The notes under the pieces are model-generated. The model was not told where the DNA came from. It worked only from the letters and a program-made list of their open reading frames with translations, and made no database searches. From contig JAAMPI010001009.1 of NCBI GenBank assembly GCA_013054445.1, positions 1 through 21,226 of the forward strand: 21,226 nucleotides of DNA, in the 5' to 3' direction. The position numbers and the translations under genes are program-made. This DNA is from Cudoniella acicularis (taxonomy: Eukaryota; Ascomycota; Leotiomycetes; Helotiales; Helotiaceae). This document shows, piece after piece, positions 1 through 8,871 of this stretch. The first letter of the stretch is position 1; each line of letters begins with the position of its first letter.

Positions 1-144
1 ACTGATGCGTCGATGTGGTGGGTCGGAGAAGACGGCGTATCAGAGCTGGTGACACCTTTCAAGAGCTATCCAGGGAGGAATCTCAAGTGTCAAATTAAAT
101 CGAAACGTTTCCACGCTAAAGATATCAAGGCGTCTGTGCGCTGA
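1..144 (+). CDS. possible 3' end of a gene entering from the left edge
   Basis: Frame 1 is open from the first base for 47 codons and stops at TGA (142-144). The translated piece reads like ordinary protein: it has two adjacent Trp (residues 6-7), a mixed hydrophobic/charged stretch, and a Lys/Arg-rich end (Lys-Ser-Lys-Arg, then Val-Arg before the stop). Length alone proves little, since 47 open codons can occur by chance, and no domain is recognised. If real, this gene would converge on the minus-strand gene at 682-1629. Low confidence. Confidence 0.25.
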   Translation, partial: TDASMWWVGEDGVSELVTPFKSYPGRNLKCQIKSKRFHAKDIKASVR

Positions 145-681
145 GACAAGGCAACGAAACCAAACCTGTACATGTCAACCCAATCAATGCTTCAAAATGT
201 GCCGCGTCTGCCGTTGCTGGTTGCAGCATCACTCTCCTCTTTCCAGTATCGTTCGTACCGGTAGCTTTCCAACTTCTTTGTGTTTGCTTCGTCTCGGATC
301 CACTTTTGATAAATTGCCTATCTTATCTAATCTCAGCTCGACTCTGGAAGATCTCGCTTCACTCGTCCCTTTCTGCATCGTCAAAAGGGTCTTGTTATTC
401 TCGATTTCAAATTTGCGAAGATTTTACAGATTTGAGCTCAGAGCCGTGAGCCAAATGATAGCAAAAACTCCTTTGCCTCTCCGAAGGGCGAGATATTGTT
501 TTAGATGACTTCACCGTGTCACAACTCACAGTCACGATACACAAAAGGCAGGGTGGAACGCAAAGAAGGGCAAGTTTAGTCGCATGTCACTTCGTTACTA
601 TTTCAACAAATACCCCAAAACACATCCCTTCATGTCCCTCTCTCCTAGTCCATCCCGGCCTCCACCACTCAATGTCTGAAG
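145..681. other. intergenic, no supported gene
   Basis: The stretch holds plus-strand open frames of about 75-100 codons with Cys/Ser/Leu-rich, low-quality translations and no recognisable motif. It most likely holds the 3' untranslated regions of the flanking convergent genes. I see no RNA gene or repeat in it. Confidence 0.4.
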
Positions 682-1629
682 CTAAAGTAGAAGAACCGCA
701 TCCACCGGCACAGTGTATGCGAGGAATCGTAATATCAGTATAAACACAATGAGGGTAAAGCTAATTGCGAAGAGGCACAACACCGAACTCAAGGAGAATT
801 GCAAGACTGACGGCGCTGCATCCTCTTCGTCCTCTTTTTCGCTGTGCTTGAGCGTTGGTTCGTTCGGGATCCTGCTTCCACGCAAAGAGCATGCATCCAG
901 CGGCACAATCGCTCCTAGAAACTCCTGCGACCAGTCCCAAAGGCGCCCATTTCGATCTGCACGGAAGACGAAACTATTTTCGTTTTGTTCTCTCCCCCCG
1001 ATGTCCAAGTCGGATTCGGATTCCGATTCCGAATCTTTTGTACTTGACTGCCAGCTCTTCATCCTGCCCTTTGAACTTGAAGAAAATGCCGCGGTTTGGC
1101 TTCGTGTTTGGGCTGTGGGAATTGAACTGCTTGCCATGGAAAATGACCGGTTTGACGAAGTTGCCTTTTTCGAAGCTGAGTTCATCCTCGCTGCGAGGGT
1201 GCTGTTTAAAATTTTGGCTGCGCTATGCTGGTGCTGAATGTAAAGGAGGATATCGAAAGCAAGAGCGCTAATGTTATTCACGCCTTCCACCTCTTCAGAA
1301 TGTTTCTGCCATATCCCGCCGCCACTTCGACATTCCTCTATGAATATGCGAACATATTGGATGACACCGTCATTAACCAGCCACTTGGTTCCGTCTATGA
1401 TACTTGTCGCTACGTACTGGTAGCTGTCGTATTGTAGGCCTTCGGAAAAAAGTATCATTGCAAACCCTTGATTTGTTGTCTTGCCTTGTATTTGTAGGCG
1501 CGCCTTTGTTCTCTCTTGGAATACTTGCCATGCCCGTAGTCGAGAGCGCTCCGTCATGAGTTTGTAGAACATCTTGATATTTGTTCTCAACCCGAGGGCT
1601 TTCACAATATCACGTTGTGTGGGCGGCAT
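682..1629 (-). CDS. hypothetical protein with C-terminal membrane anchor
   Basis: Single open frame of 315 codons starting at ATG 1629. Residues 1-140 have mixed composition and look like a folded domain. Residues 150-215 are Ser-rich and end in an acidic Ser/Glu/Asp run (about 199-209). Residues about 276-302 form one strongly hydrophobic segment close to the C-terminus, preceded by an acidic stretch (about 262-271). There is no N-terminal signal peptide, so a tail-anchored membrane protein with the bulk in the cytosol is inferred. The upstream DNA (1640-1700, read on the minus strand) is an ACACAA-rich leader of the kind common before fungal start codons. No family is recognised and no function is offered. 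The antisense open frames at 713-1271 look like shadows. An undetected intron in the Ser-rich part cannot be excluded. Confidence 0.55.
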   Translation of the reverse strand: MPPTQRDIVKALGLRTNIKMFYKLMTERSRLRAWQVFQERTKARLQIQGKTTNQGFAMILFSEGLQYDSYQYVATSIIDGTKWLVNDGVIQYVRIFIEECRSGGGIWQKHSEEVEGVNNISALAFDILLYIQHQHSAAKILNSTLAARMNSASKKATSSNRSFSMASSSIPTAQTRSQTAAFSSSSKGRMKSWQSSTKDSESESESDLDIGGREQNENSFVFRADRNGRLWDWSQEFLGAIVPLDACSLRGSRIPNEPTLKHSEKEDEEDAAPSVLQFSLSSVLCLFAISFTLIVFILILRFLAYTVPVDAVLLL

Positions 1630-2971
1630 TTTGGGGCGCGTCGAGCTTGTGTTCTGTGTTGTGTCGTGTTGTGTCGTGCTATGTTGTGTTTTGCAAAGGC
1701 TTTGATCATGAAAACGATCTGGGGACGCGAGACCATAAGTAACCGCAGCTGGCGTTCTTCTCCATGCTCGTGTTTGTCAGGCCCAATTCACTTTTGGCAT
1801 TGGCAGGCAGTGAGTGATAAAACACGGCCACGCGATATCAACAAGGCGATCGAAGAAGGGAAATTTCAGATAAGAACCGGGATCGCTGGAACTTCATGGT
1901 TTTTTTGATCTACTCGAGGGACCAGAATTTTATTATTGTGCCGGGAAACACAAATGTTAGAGGCGCCTTTCCTCGAGGAATCTCAAGGCGACTCCTCTCA
2001 TGTCTCAAACTCAAATCGAAAATTCCGAAATTGACGAGCAAGCGGGTTTTGCGCAAGAACAATATCTAAACACGTAGTCTGAAAAAAAAAACTTCCACAC
2101 AAGCCAAAATTAATGAGAGCAGTAATCAGTCCTTGGGGATGAAGGGCACTCCTAGATCGTCTCGTCTCCTATTCGTAATCGAGCATTTCTTGCTTCATCC
2201 AAGGTATAAATATTTAACCCATTTTTCTCCCTTCAACTAACCGCAAATATATATTATCAGGCTTGATGTTGTAGATCAAATTGTGGCACGGCAAGATATT
2301 AAACACTAAGGGGGTAATATAAATTACTTACCAAGCCATTGATACTGAAATAGAAAGCCTGTTTCCCAGATAGACTTAAAGTTAGGTCGCATACCTAAAT
2401 AACAACAACTCCCTAGTAAGAAGTCGGTTTGCCTGGTTATTCTTTAGTTCCTTCCTCTGGCCTCCTTGTAGGAAAGAGCTATTCGGAAGTCTTGCTGTTT
2501 TTTGCTTCTTTATTGTAGATCTTTCAAATCTACTCGTTTGGGTACTTTTTAGGGGTAGATTTTAACTCTACTGCCTCGTTGATATGAAGAAGTATTTGCT
2601 GTTTTCGCAGATGCAACACATGTTTTCTTAGCAAAAAAGGGTTGGCAGGCCTCCAACTAAAACCCTCGTTTAGTACTACGATTTAGGTATTATTATATCA
2701 GTAAGGAATTCGTCCCAAACAGGATTCCGTTATTATATATGGCAACGAAAACATGTCGAATAATAGCAGAGGTAAAGCCGAAGTGAATTTTGTTCCGGGT
2801 TATAAAAATAAAGCACTCTAAATATATCCTCTCCCCGACCGTAATACACATAGAAGAGCGAACTCGTACAAAACACTCGAAAATCAAGAAATAGCTACTA
2901 AGTGAAAAGTGCTAAAATTCGAGAGTCAAGATAATAGAATAAGCCAGATTAAGGTGATTTTGATTTATTTC
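1630..2971. other. gene-poor, increasingly AT-rich region
   Basis: Positions 1630-1900 are of normal composition and probably contain the promoter and leader of the minus-strand gene ending at 682. From about 1910 to 2970 the sequence becomes AT-rich with many TA steps and stops in all frames. A small hairpin, GTAGAT/ATCTAC with a short loop, lies at 2515-2533. This composition beside a decayed gene is compatible with repeat-induced point mutation (RIP) of an old repeat, but no element ends were found. Confidence 0.4.
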
Positions 2972-5237
2972 TTATAATATCTCACAGTTGCAGAAACATT
3001 TGAAGTGTTGTAGGCAAAAATATTGAAACGGCAAACTCGCAATACCGCTACGCTTGGCTGGCCCACCCATCTGCTCCCCCAAGACCTCCGCTACCCGCAT
3101 CTTAATTTTCGACAAATTCTTTCGCTCTTCGGCTTTGAGATTTAAGCGTAACTCGTCCGACTCGGTGATGTTGGCATAGAAATCTGGCAAGGCTTTGCTC
3201 GCCAGTTTCTCCATTCTCTCGTCGTCCCAGCTCCCATCAAGCATAAACTTGATAACTATTTGAATTTCCTTTTGCCCGAGTCGGCAAATTCGCGACGAGG
3301 CTTGGTCTTCCATCGCCTTGCACATTGGGCGGGTCCAATGTACTGCGTGCCAGCAGAGAAATTGAAGATCCAGGCCGAAGCCTCCAACTTTGTACGAGGG
3401 CAAAAGTACCTTACATCGGCTAGGGTCGTCATTGGACGTAGCAATGCACTGATCCCGTTCCCCTCTCGTCATATCTGCATGTAATAACATGCATCCACAC
3501 CAATATAATTCAAATATAGCTCCAGGAAGAGTTGCTCAAACGAATATTCAAGCCAAGCAATAAGCTTGGAAATCAGGATGTAAACGACATCCATAAGCGC
3601 TCCAGCGAGTGCGCTTATTTCTGGCGTTTATTCGTTGATAGTAGCTGTGAGTTGTTCCTTTGCCAAGTTTCTGGGGTCAAATCCCAGTCTCTCTTTTCCC
3701 AATATGACTTCTCTTTGTTTATGGCCATTATAGAATTCATTTACCTGCGCTGTTTGCCATTCATTTTATATGAACGGTTGTTGATTTTTGAGGCGGGATC
3801 GAATTGCCAATTGGTACTCCATTGATTTTAGAAGCGTATCCTCGCTTCAATAGAATTATTTCATATACCTTTCCAAGCATATTCCCTCTCTTTATAGGGT
3901 CCGATGATCGGTTGAGGAATTCCAACACTGCTTTGGATGTTGCTCGGAGAACTGCCCACGGATGGTCGTCGTCGAGCGTGAAGGGATCGATATTTGCTGG
4001 GCATCCAAGCTTTCCCAGTATAATTCTAGGCGAATCAATTCCAGTAGGCCGGTAATGTCCGTATCGTGGTTTTCTGCAGGTGTGCCAGTCAATAGGACAC
4101 CAAATTGGCATTCCAGGTTTTTAAAATCCGGTGTCTTCCCGGCTGTTAATATTTCAAAGTGTGTCTCTCATCGGCAACGCCAAGAGAGAAGCAACCCTTT
4201 AAGTCGGGTGAGCCATCTCCTTGACCCCCATTTCTCCCCCAATCCCCAAATGCCTTCACGCCATTTCGCTCCTGGAAAAACTCGTATGTAGTGATAACAA
4301 TAGTACGGTTTGGATTTTGGAGTTTTGATATTCGACCCCTTGTAAGAGTTTCCGAAGATGGGTTTGCGGTGTACTCTATGATGTCGAACGAGTCGTCGAG
4401 GAATCTGATGGCGCTCTTCATCCCTTGAAACAGAATTGATATCAGTAAAATGATGGAGTTGTAGTTAATACCACTCGGGAAAGAGTAAGAAGTGCCGTTT
4501 TTTTTAGCAGAATTTGATAATTACTCACAGTTGCTGAGATATTAATGCAGGAATTACGCATTGGATCTTTTGTCTGAATATAGGGATGAGAAGCACTGTT
4601 TGACTGATAAAACCAATAATTTCTCACAGTATCAGGGAAATTGAGTCAGCAATTACATGTTTGGTGTTTTTTCTGAAGGTAGATAATGAGAGGTGCTGTT
4701 TTTTCAAGAAAACTAATAATTACTCACAGTAGCTGGGAAATTGAAGTGAATAAGTATGTCGAGACTCTTTTGTCCGAAGGCTGGCTTTTAATCCACTCCT
4801 CTGGATAGCAGCTTCTGGAAATCTGGATCCTTTCCTTGGTCGAGGATGCGTGCTGTGAGGCCAAGGACCTGGATTGTTTTGCGCATTCCCATCTCATCTG
4901 CCGTGATACCACCACCGTTGTTGATGCATTTCTGTGCCAGATAGGCACACCCTATGGCTTGGTGTTGATACAAGTCGTATGTTGGGAAAAACCCTTTCAC
5001 CCAACTATTTGTAAGATCAGCAACATCTAGCAATTCGCAACTATACTCTAGCGACGGTGCAGAAGCAGAATATCTATCCAGTGGGTCCTGTGTTGTAGTG
5101 AAGTGTTGCACCTCCACATTGGTCGGCGTTGCTAGCTTGACCGAGCGAAAGACACTAGGCGAGAAGGCAGGAAAGGGGAAGAAGACCATTGTGCCATCTT
5201 GTGCTAATGAACGCGCTATGGCCATGTCATCTGGCAT
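2972..5237 (-). pseudogene. decayed SNF2-family helicase/ATPase
   Basis: Pieces of one SNF2 (superfamily 2, chromatin-remodeller type) ATPase lie in the right order on the minus strand. A Q-motif-like YDLYQHQ and motif I (ADEMGMRKTIQ) are near 4860-5000; motif Ib (IVITTYE) near 4290; motif II (VADERHTLK) near 4160-4185; motif III (LLTGTPAEN) near 4075-4100; a KINGVPIG-containing inter-lobe segment near 3805-3860; a motif IV region near 3470-3590; motifs V-VI (GGFGLDLQ, then SRICRLGQ) near 3280-3390. Successive pieces are in different frames. The gap between motifs II and III is about 30 nt, and the III/inter-lobe and IV/V junctions overlap, so introns cannot explain these switches. Motif I has Arg where the family has the P-loop Gly before Lys-Thr, and motif II has Arg in place of the usual Gly/Ala. 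Inference: an inactive relic. The first ATG considered is 5237; the true 5' end is unknown. Confidence 0.72.
4474..4773 (-). repeat. three tandem ~100-bp units resembling exon-plus-intron modules
   Basis: Inside the helicase relic, the plus-strand heptamer CTCACAG recurs at 4524, 4623 and 4723, with spacing of 99 and 100 bp, and long flanking similarity. Read on the minus strand, each unit has a 45/46-nt block ending in ACT or similar. This is followed by a 54-55-nt block that starts GTGAGT or GTGAGA and ends in AG (blocks 4673-4727, 4574-4627 and 4474-4528). The GT..AG ends and length match fungal introns, but good branch sites are not evident. Units are diverged (I judge roughly 70% identity between the second and third). 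One unit has an in-frame TGA in its exon-like block. Confidence 0.6.
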
Positions 5238-5269
5238 AGGAAGACGGGAGGACCCGAGACTCCTGTGCG

Positions 5270-5389
5270 GTTGGGAGCACTAGGGCTCTGTTTGGAGTAG
5301 TTGGAGAACGTTGCCTGGGTTGAGCTTAGTCGGAGAGCACCAAGTCTCCTTCTGGCGTGGTTGGAGAACGCTAAAGCATTTAGTAAGAT
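5270..5389. repeat. four degenerate ~30-bp tandem repeats
   Basis: Related 11-mers begin at 5270 (GTTGGGAGCAC), 5300 (GTTGGAGAACG), 5329 (GTCGGAGAGCA) and 5360 (GTTGGAGAACG), giving spacings of 30, 29 and 31 bp. The minus strand is open across the array (5216-5425), so it would encode a ~10-residue repeat if translated. It lies just upstream of the first ATG of the helicase relic. It may be part of that gene's lost N-terminus, a different coding remnant or a minisatellite. Confidence 0.45.
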
Positions 5390-5535
5390 AACCCTAAGTC
5401 TGTTTGCAGCGCTAAAGGCTTCCACCTACCCAGTTGGCAAACACGCCGCATTCACTCAATCACTGATATGTTGATTCAAATTGAATTGCCAATACCTCCT
5501 ACCACCTGTGCGGAGGGCACAGGAGATCGATTCTG

Positions 5536-6147
5536 TCACAATGTTGCCTGCTGAGCCCCGAAAACTCTCAAGATGGCCTCAACGTTCCCCTTCCGCAGCC
5601 GCGATAGTCGCTCAGCGTTGAAATATCCGAACCTCTCTTCCAGCCCATTAATTAGCATGTGGTTTAAAACCATCGTGGCTTTCGTGCATGTCGAGACTCG
5701 GTCGTAAAGTCCAGCCAATTGTTGATTGTTACTCAGTGCGAAGACGAAGGATCTCGGGCAATCTGATACCAACCCTACGAGATATTCAATCAATCTAGTG
5801 TTCGTTTGAGAATCCACAGATGGCTCGGTGACGCTTGGAGAGATATTCGCTTTTGAGGTTGAGAACTGGAAACCCAGACAGTTTGTCACAAGCTACAAGC
5901 AAGGAGAATCCGTTCTAGGCAGACGGGCAACACGAACAAATTCAAAGCCAGGCAATCTTAAGCAATAACGAGGGCCAAGGAATGGGCCAGGGCGAGGGCA
6001 TAGGCGAGGACGTAGATATGGTGGATGATGATGAATTTGACGGATGATCCTATTGTCGATAGCCAGGGGAGACTTCTTCTTTGGAATGGAACCAGGTACG
6101 AGCTTGCTGTCGACGACGGGATTGACGTCGCGGTCTCTCTCGCACAT
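5536..6147 (-). CDS. doubtful two-exon ORF, unknown function
   Basis: A possible model starts at ATG 6147, splices out 5866-5937 (72 nt, GTTCGT donor, TTTCCAG acceptor, phase 0) and ends at the stop at 5536, giving 179 residues. The exon 2 translation (5536-5865) looks protein-like, with a helical Leu/Arg-rich C-terminal half. The exon 1 translation is His/Pro/Arg-rich and poor. The opposite strand over exon 1 has a competing open frame (5919-6047) with an acidic end, so both cannot be coding. No family is recognised. It could also be a remnant of the gene that contained the helicase relic downstream. Confidence 0.22.
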
Positions 6148-7188
6148 ATAGATTAAACTAATTTATGTCCCAACTCAATAGGGCACATTTAATCACAGAC
6201 CTGACGCGCGAGAAACAATTTTCTAAATTCAGCAGAGCCTCCCAATACTTTACTGCTCCTTAACGCCAAGAATTCTACCTGTTCCATCCAAATTTACATG
6301 GGCATGCTTGACAAGCAAGTTTCACAAGGCCTCCCTGTATATCGTTCCTTGATTCCATACGTCCAAAAGTCATAAATTCTTCGGACCTCGACTCAACCCA
6401 TTAATTGATGCCTCCAACGTAGAAAGGAGGAGATTCCCGTAGACTTTTCTAAACACAGTAATGAAATCCAGTAACGAAATCTAGTAATGAAACCCACTCG
6501 GGTTCTGGTATAAGTCCCCCCGTATGTTCGGTAACAAAATTCACCCCGGCTCTAGTCTAAGAGTCCACTATTGATTGTACTTGAGAATGAAATTAAATAC
6601 ACATCAGCTACAGGTCGACTAGTCTATCTATTCCTCTAGGAACAAGAATTATAAATAACAGGTTTTTTTTTAGATATAACTTAGAATACTTATTCTTTTT
6701 TCTCTGCTTCCCATTTAAAATATCTCTATTTTAGATTTAAGATAGATGAAATTTCTAACACACCGCTCCTATAGAGCTAGTATCATTCCGTTACTGAATA
6801 TAAGAAAGGGCTTATAGTAAGTCCTAGATATAAACTAAATATATATAAATCAAAGCCTTGATTTAGGATTTTAGGCAATGAATAGCTAGGAAATTTTAAA
6901 TCTTGAATGACAAAGAAGACTATTGTCCCCTCGGCAGATCACTAATTGGCTATGCATTAGGGAGTGTACGGAAAGGAGACAAGAAGAAAGCATAAGCAGG
7001 GCAGGAAATTGATTGCCGAAAACTTCATATCGAGATCCAAACCCGAAATGCAACGTAGTAGTAAATTATCTTCTCGATAATTTGCCACAACCCCCCTACA
7101 AAGATGACTGACTCAAGTTCGTATTTTCAAAAACGACATCCGTTCAGACAAAGTTCTTACTAACGCTGATCATTGCCTCGCTAATAGA
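6148..7188. other. AT-rich gene-poor tract
   Basis: No supported gene. Much of 6590-6910 is very AT-rich with runs such as ATATATATAA and many stops in all frames. As with 1910-2970, this fits an old mutated repeat or RIP-affected DNA, but no terminal repeats, target-site duplications or transposase fragments were recognised. Confidence 0.4.
6457..6576. repeat. small nested tandem repeats
   Basis: Three 13-bp units follow each other at 6457-6469, 6470-6482 and 6483-6495, each of the form AGTAAYGAAAYCY. A longer segment starting at 6483 is also repeated, diverged, from 6530 with a ~47-bp period (AGTAATGAAACCCACTCGGG against GGTAACAAAATTCACCCCGG). No coding frame crosses them. Confidence 0.5.
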
Positions 7189-7842
7189 TTAAAAATGATG
7201 ACACATAGGTAACACGACAGGCCACCCGATTACAGTCAGCAAGGCGCATACAGTAAGAAACACTACCCAAGTTGCCGGGTCCCGAGGAGAAAGAGGTTGA
7301 GATAAGCCGAAGACAATGCCGCATGCGGAAAGAAGCTCGTGTTCGGAAAATTCTCGCAGTTTCTCACATGCTTGGACTTTGTGCAACACACCAACTATCA
7401 CTTTTGAGCCCAGCGGAAAATTCTGCGAAGACGCCTCGGATACTGGGTTATTTATGAGGTACCGAAAAGCTGGCGTATGATGAAAAATTTCCGAAATTTT
7501 TACTAGCTGACTTGCAACGGTCTGAGTTCGCAAGCTGGTGCACTAACTCCGAGGCTTTCAATATTCATGTTTTAATGCTAGCCGTCGTATCCCAGGCGTT
7601 TGGAGATGAATAAATATAGACATCAGAACGCTACAAGATCCCAGGGCAACATTGACAATAGGATTTTCGCCAAAAATGCTCGTGAAAAAAGGATAATTAG
7701 AGCTTGAGATTCCAAAATTTACAAAATCTATGTACAGCGCAACAAGCAGTAATTCGTACTGTACAGAGTTAAGAACTACTACGAGTACCGCGGAAAGGAA
7801 CTGAAAGGGCTTGTTTTGTTGGCCCAATGATACACATTTCAC
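7189..7842 (-). other. two adjacent membrane-like open frames without ATG
   Basis: Two consecutive minus-strand open frames (7558-7842 and 7189-7533) contain hydrophobic stretches. One is near the start of the first (a Leu/Val-rich run), and one is near the end of the second (Trp-Val-Val-Phe followed by a Leu/Val-rich run). Neither frame begins with ATG, they are separated by stops, and no family is recognised. They could be exons of a poorly conserved membrane protein, a decayed gene, or chance. The region overlaps nothing better. Confidence 0.15.
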
Positions 7843-8075
7843 GAACTGTCGCGCTTGCTAGATTTAACAATGAACGTAGTTCGGATCAAACGCAGTATCC
7901 CCACACTGAATCTGCCATGGAGGCTGCAGGGCTTGAAGAAACTCCAAGTAGAGCTGCGAGTAGTAAAGCCGATAGGTCCCTGGAGGCAAAAAGACACGCT
8001 GTCTTGTTGCTATTTGTACAGTTTTGTACAGTACCTGCAGAGGTTTGCTATGCATTCGGCTTCATCTCACCGCGG

Positions 8076-8871
8076 TTACCGTCTCGCAGGCGCGATATTT
8101 CCTTCCCAGCTTTTCGGTTGCCATTGTTCGCTCGGTCCGCCTCGATCTTGTTTCCAAGGATCGGTCTTTTCTTTCTCGGCCACTTGCTTGGCCTCCTTTT
8201 CTTGCACAGGGCGCTCGTTGAATCGGTGCCTTATGCCATCCGGCACCTGCATACTATTTGCCACTTCAGGCTTTCCTTGGGATGAGTTTGTTGGACGTTG
8301 TGTTCCCGACGACATATCTATCAATTCACCCTGATCGCCATTCAGTATGCTCTTGTTGTAATTCGATTCCAGATTATTCGGAGAGAGACCGGTTCTTAAC
8401 GCAGAAAGGGGTTGTCCTCTCACCGCCCCAGGAGCATCCAAAACGCTAGGTTTTGCAGCCCATCTCGCATCCGCCGCGGCGGCCAAAACCTTCAAATTCC
8501 TCTGGCGGACTAGATCTTGAGACTGTTCGGTGAGTGACGGTGGATCCCTGCGAGTATGTCGAAGCCATTGGTGCCATTGTGGAGAGATCTTGATTTCGCT
8601 ATACTGCGTGGCGGATGGGTACTGGATTATTCTTCGCATTCGGTGTTGGTGTGAGTTCAGGGTGTCGCGAAACTCCCAGAAAGTATTGCCTTGCAAATCA
8701 AGACCTGAACGGGATATCTTGGTCAGGACAACTTCAAGAAGAATTGAGGCTTATAACAAATACGAGGACGGGGAACTTACCAACGAGGAATCTCTTCCGC
8801 CAAGGCACCCATCTTTGAGTCTTCCATTTATACCATGCCTTTTTTATTGGCCTAGCAGCACTCGATGACAT
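8076..8871 (-). CDS. NDUFAF2: mitochondrial complex I assembly factor, NDUFAF2/NDUFA12-like, two exons
   Basis: Join of 8871-8781 (exon 1) and 8704-8076 (exon 2), giving 239 residues. The intron (8705-8780, 76 nt) has GTAAGT, a CTGAC branch site and TTCAG; the split codon is Gly31. Exon 1 supplies the start MSSSAARPIKKAWYKWK and a Trp/Arg-rich segment. The joined protein then has the family signature LVGLDLQGNTFWEF (residues 29-42), RRIIQYP (54-60) and SEIKISPQWHQWLRHTR (66-82), followed by DPPS. The tail is charged and disordered-looking and ends with PWKQDRGGPSEQW-type sequence, as in fungal members. Known role of the family: NDUFAF2 (mimitin, B17.2L) is a chaperone for a late step of NADH:ubiquinone oxidoreductase assembly in mitochondria; NDUFA12 is its paralogous subunit. 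The long C-terminal extension favours the assembly factor. Long plus-strand frames at 7827-8334 are antisense shadows. Confidence 0.9.
8705..8780 (-). other. intron of the complex I assembly-factor gene
   Basis: 76 nt, GTAAGT donor, CTGAC branch site at 8722-8726 and TTCAG acceptor. Removal joins GTT-G to GT-CTT and restores the conserved LVGLDLQGN segment across the junction, which is strong support for the model. Confidence 0.9.

Noticed and set aside
713..1271. Two plus-strand open frames of 138-174 codons
   Set aside because: They lie antisense to the better minus-strand gene at 682-1629 and have Ser/Leu-rich shadow composition.
3671..3687. tRNA T-arm-like stem-loop CTGGG-GTCAAAT-CCCAG
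   Set aside because: The loop begins G instead of the invariant T, no acceptor, D or anticodon arms can be formed around it, and it lies within the helicase relic.
5270..5310. Resemblance of GGGCTCTGTTTGGAG to MITE/Harbinger-like termini
   Set aside because: No matching inverted copy or target-site duplication was found nearby.
7827..8334. Plus-strand open frames of 152-159 codons
   Set aside because: Most of their length is antisense to exon 2 of the complex I assembly-factor gene, which has clear family motifs.
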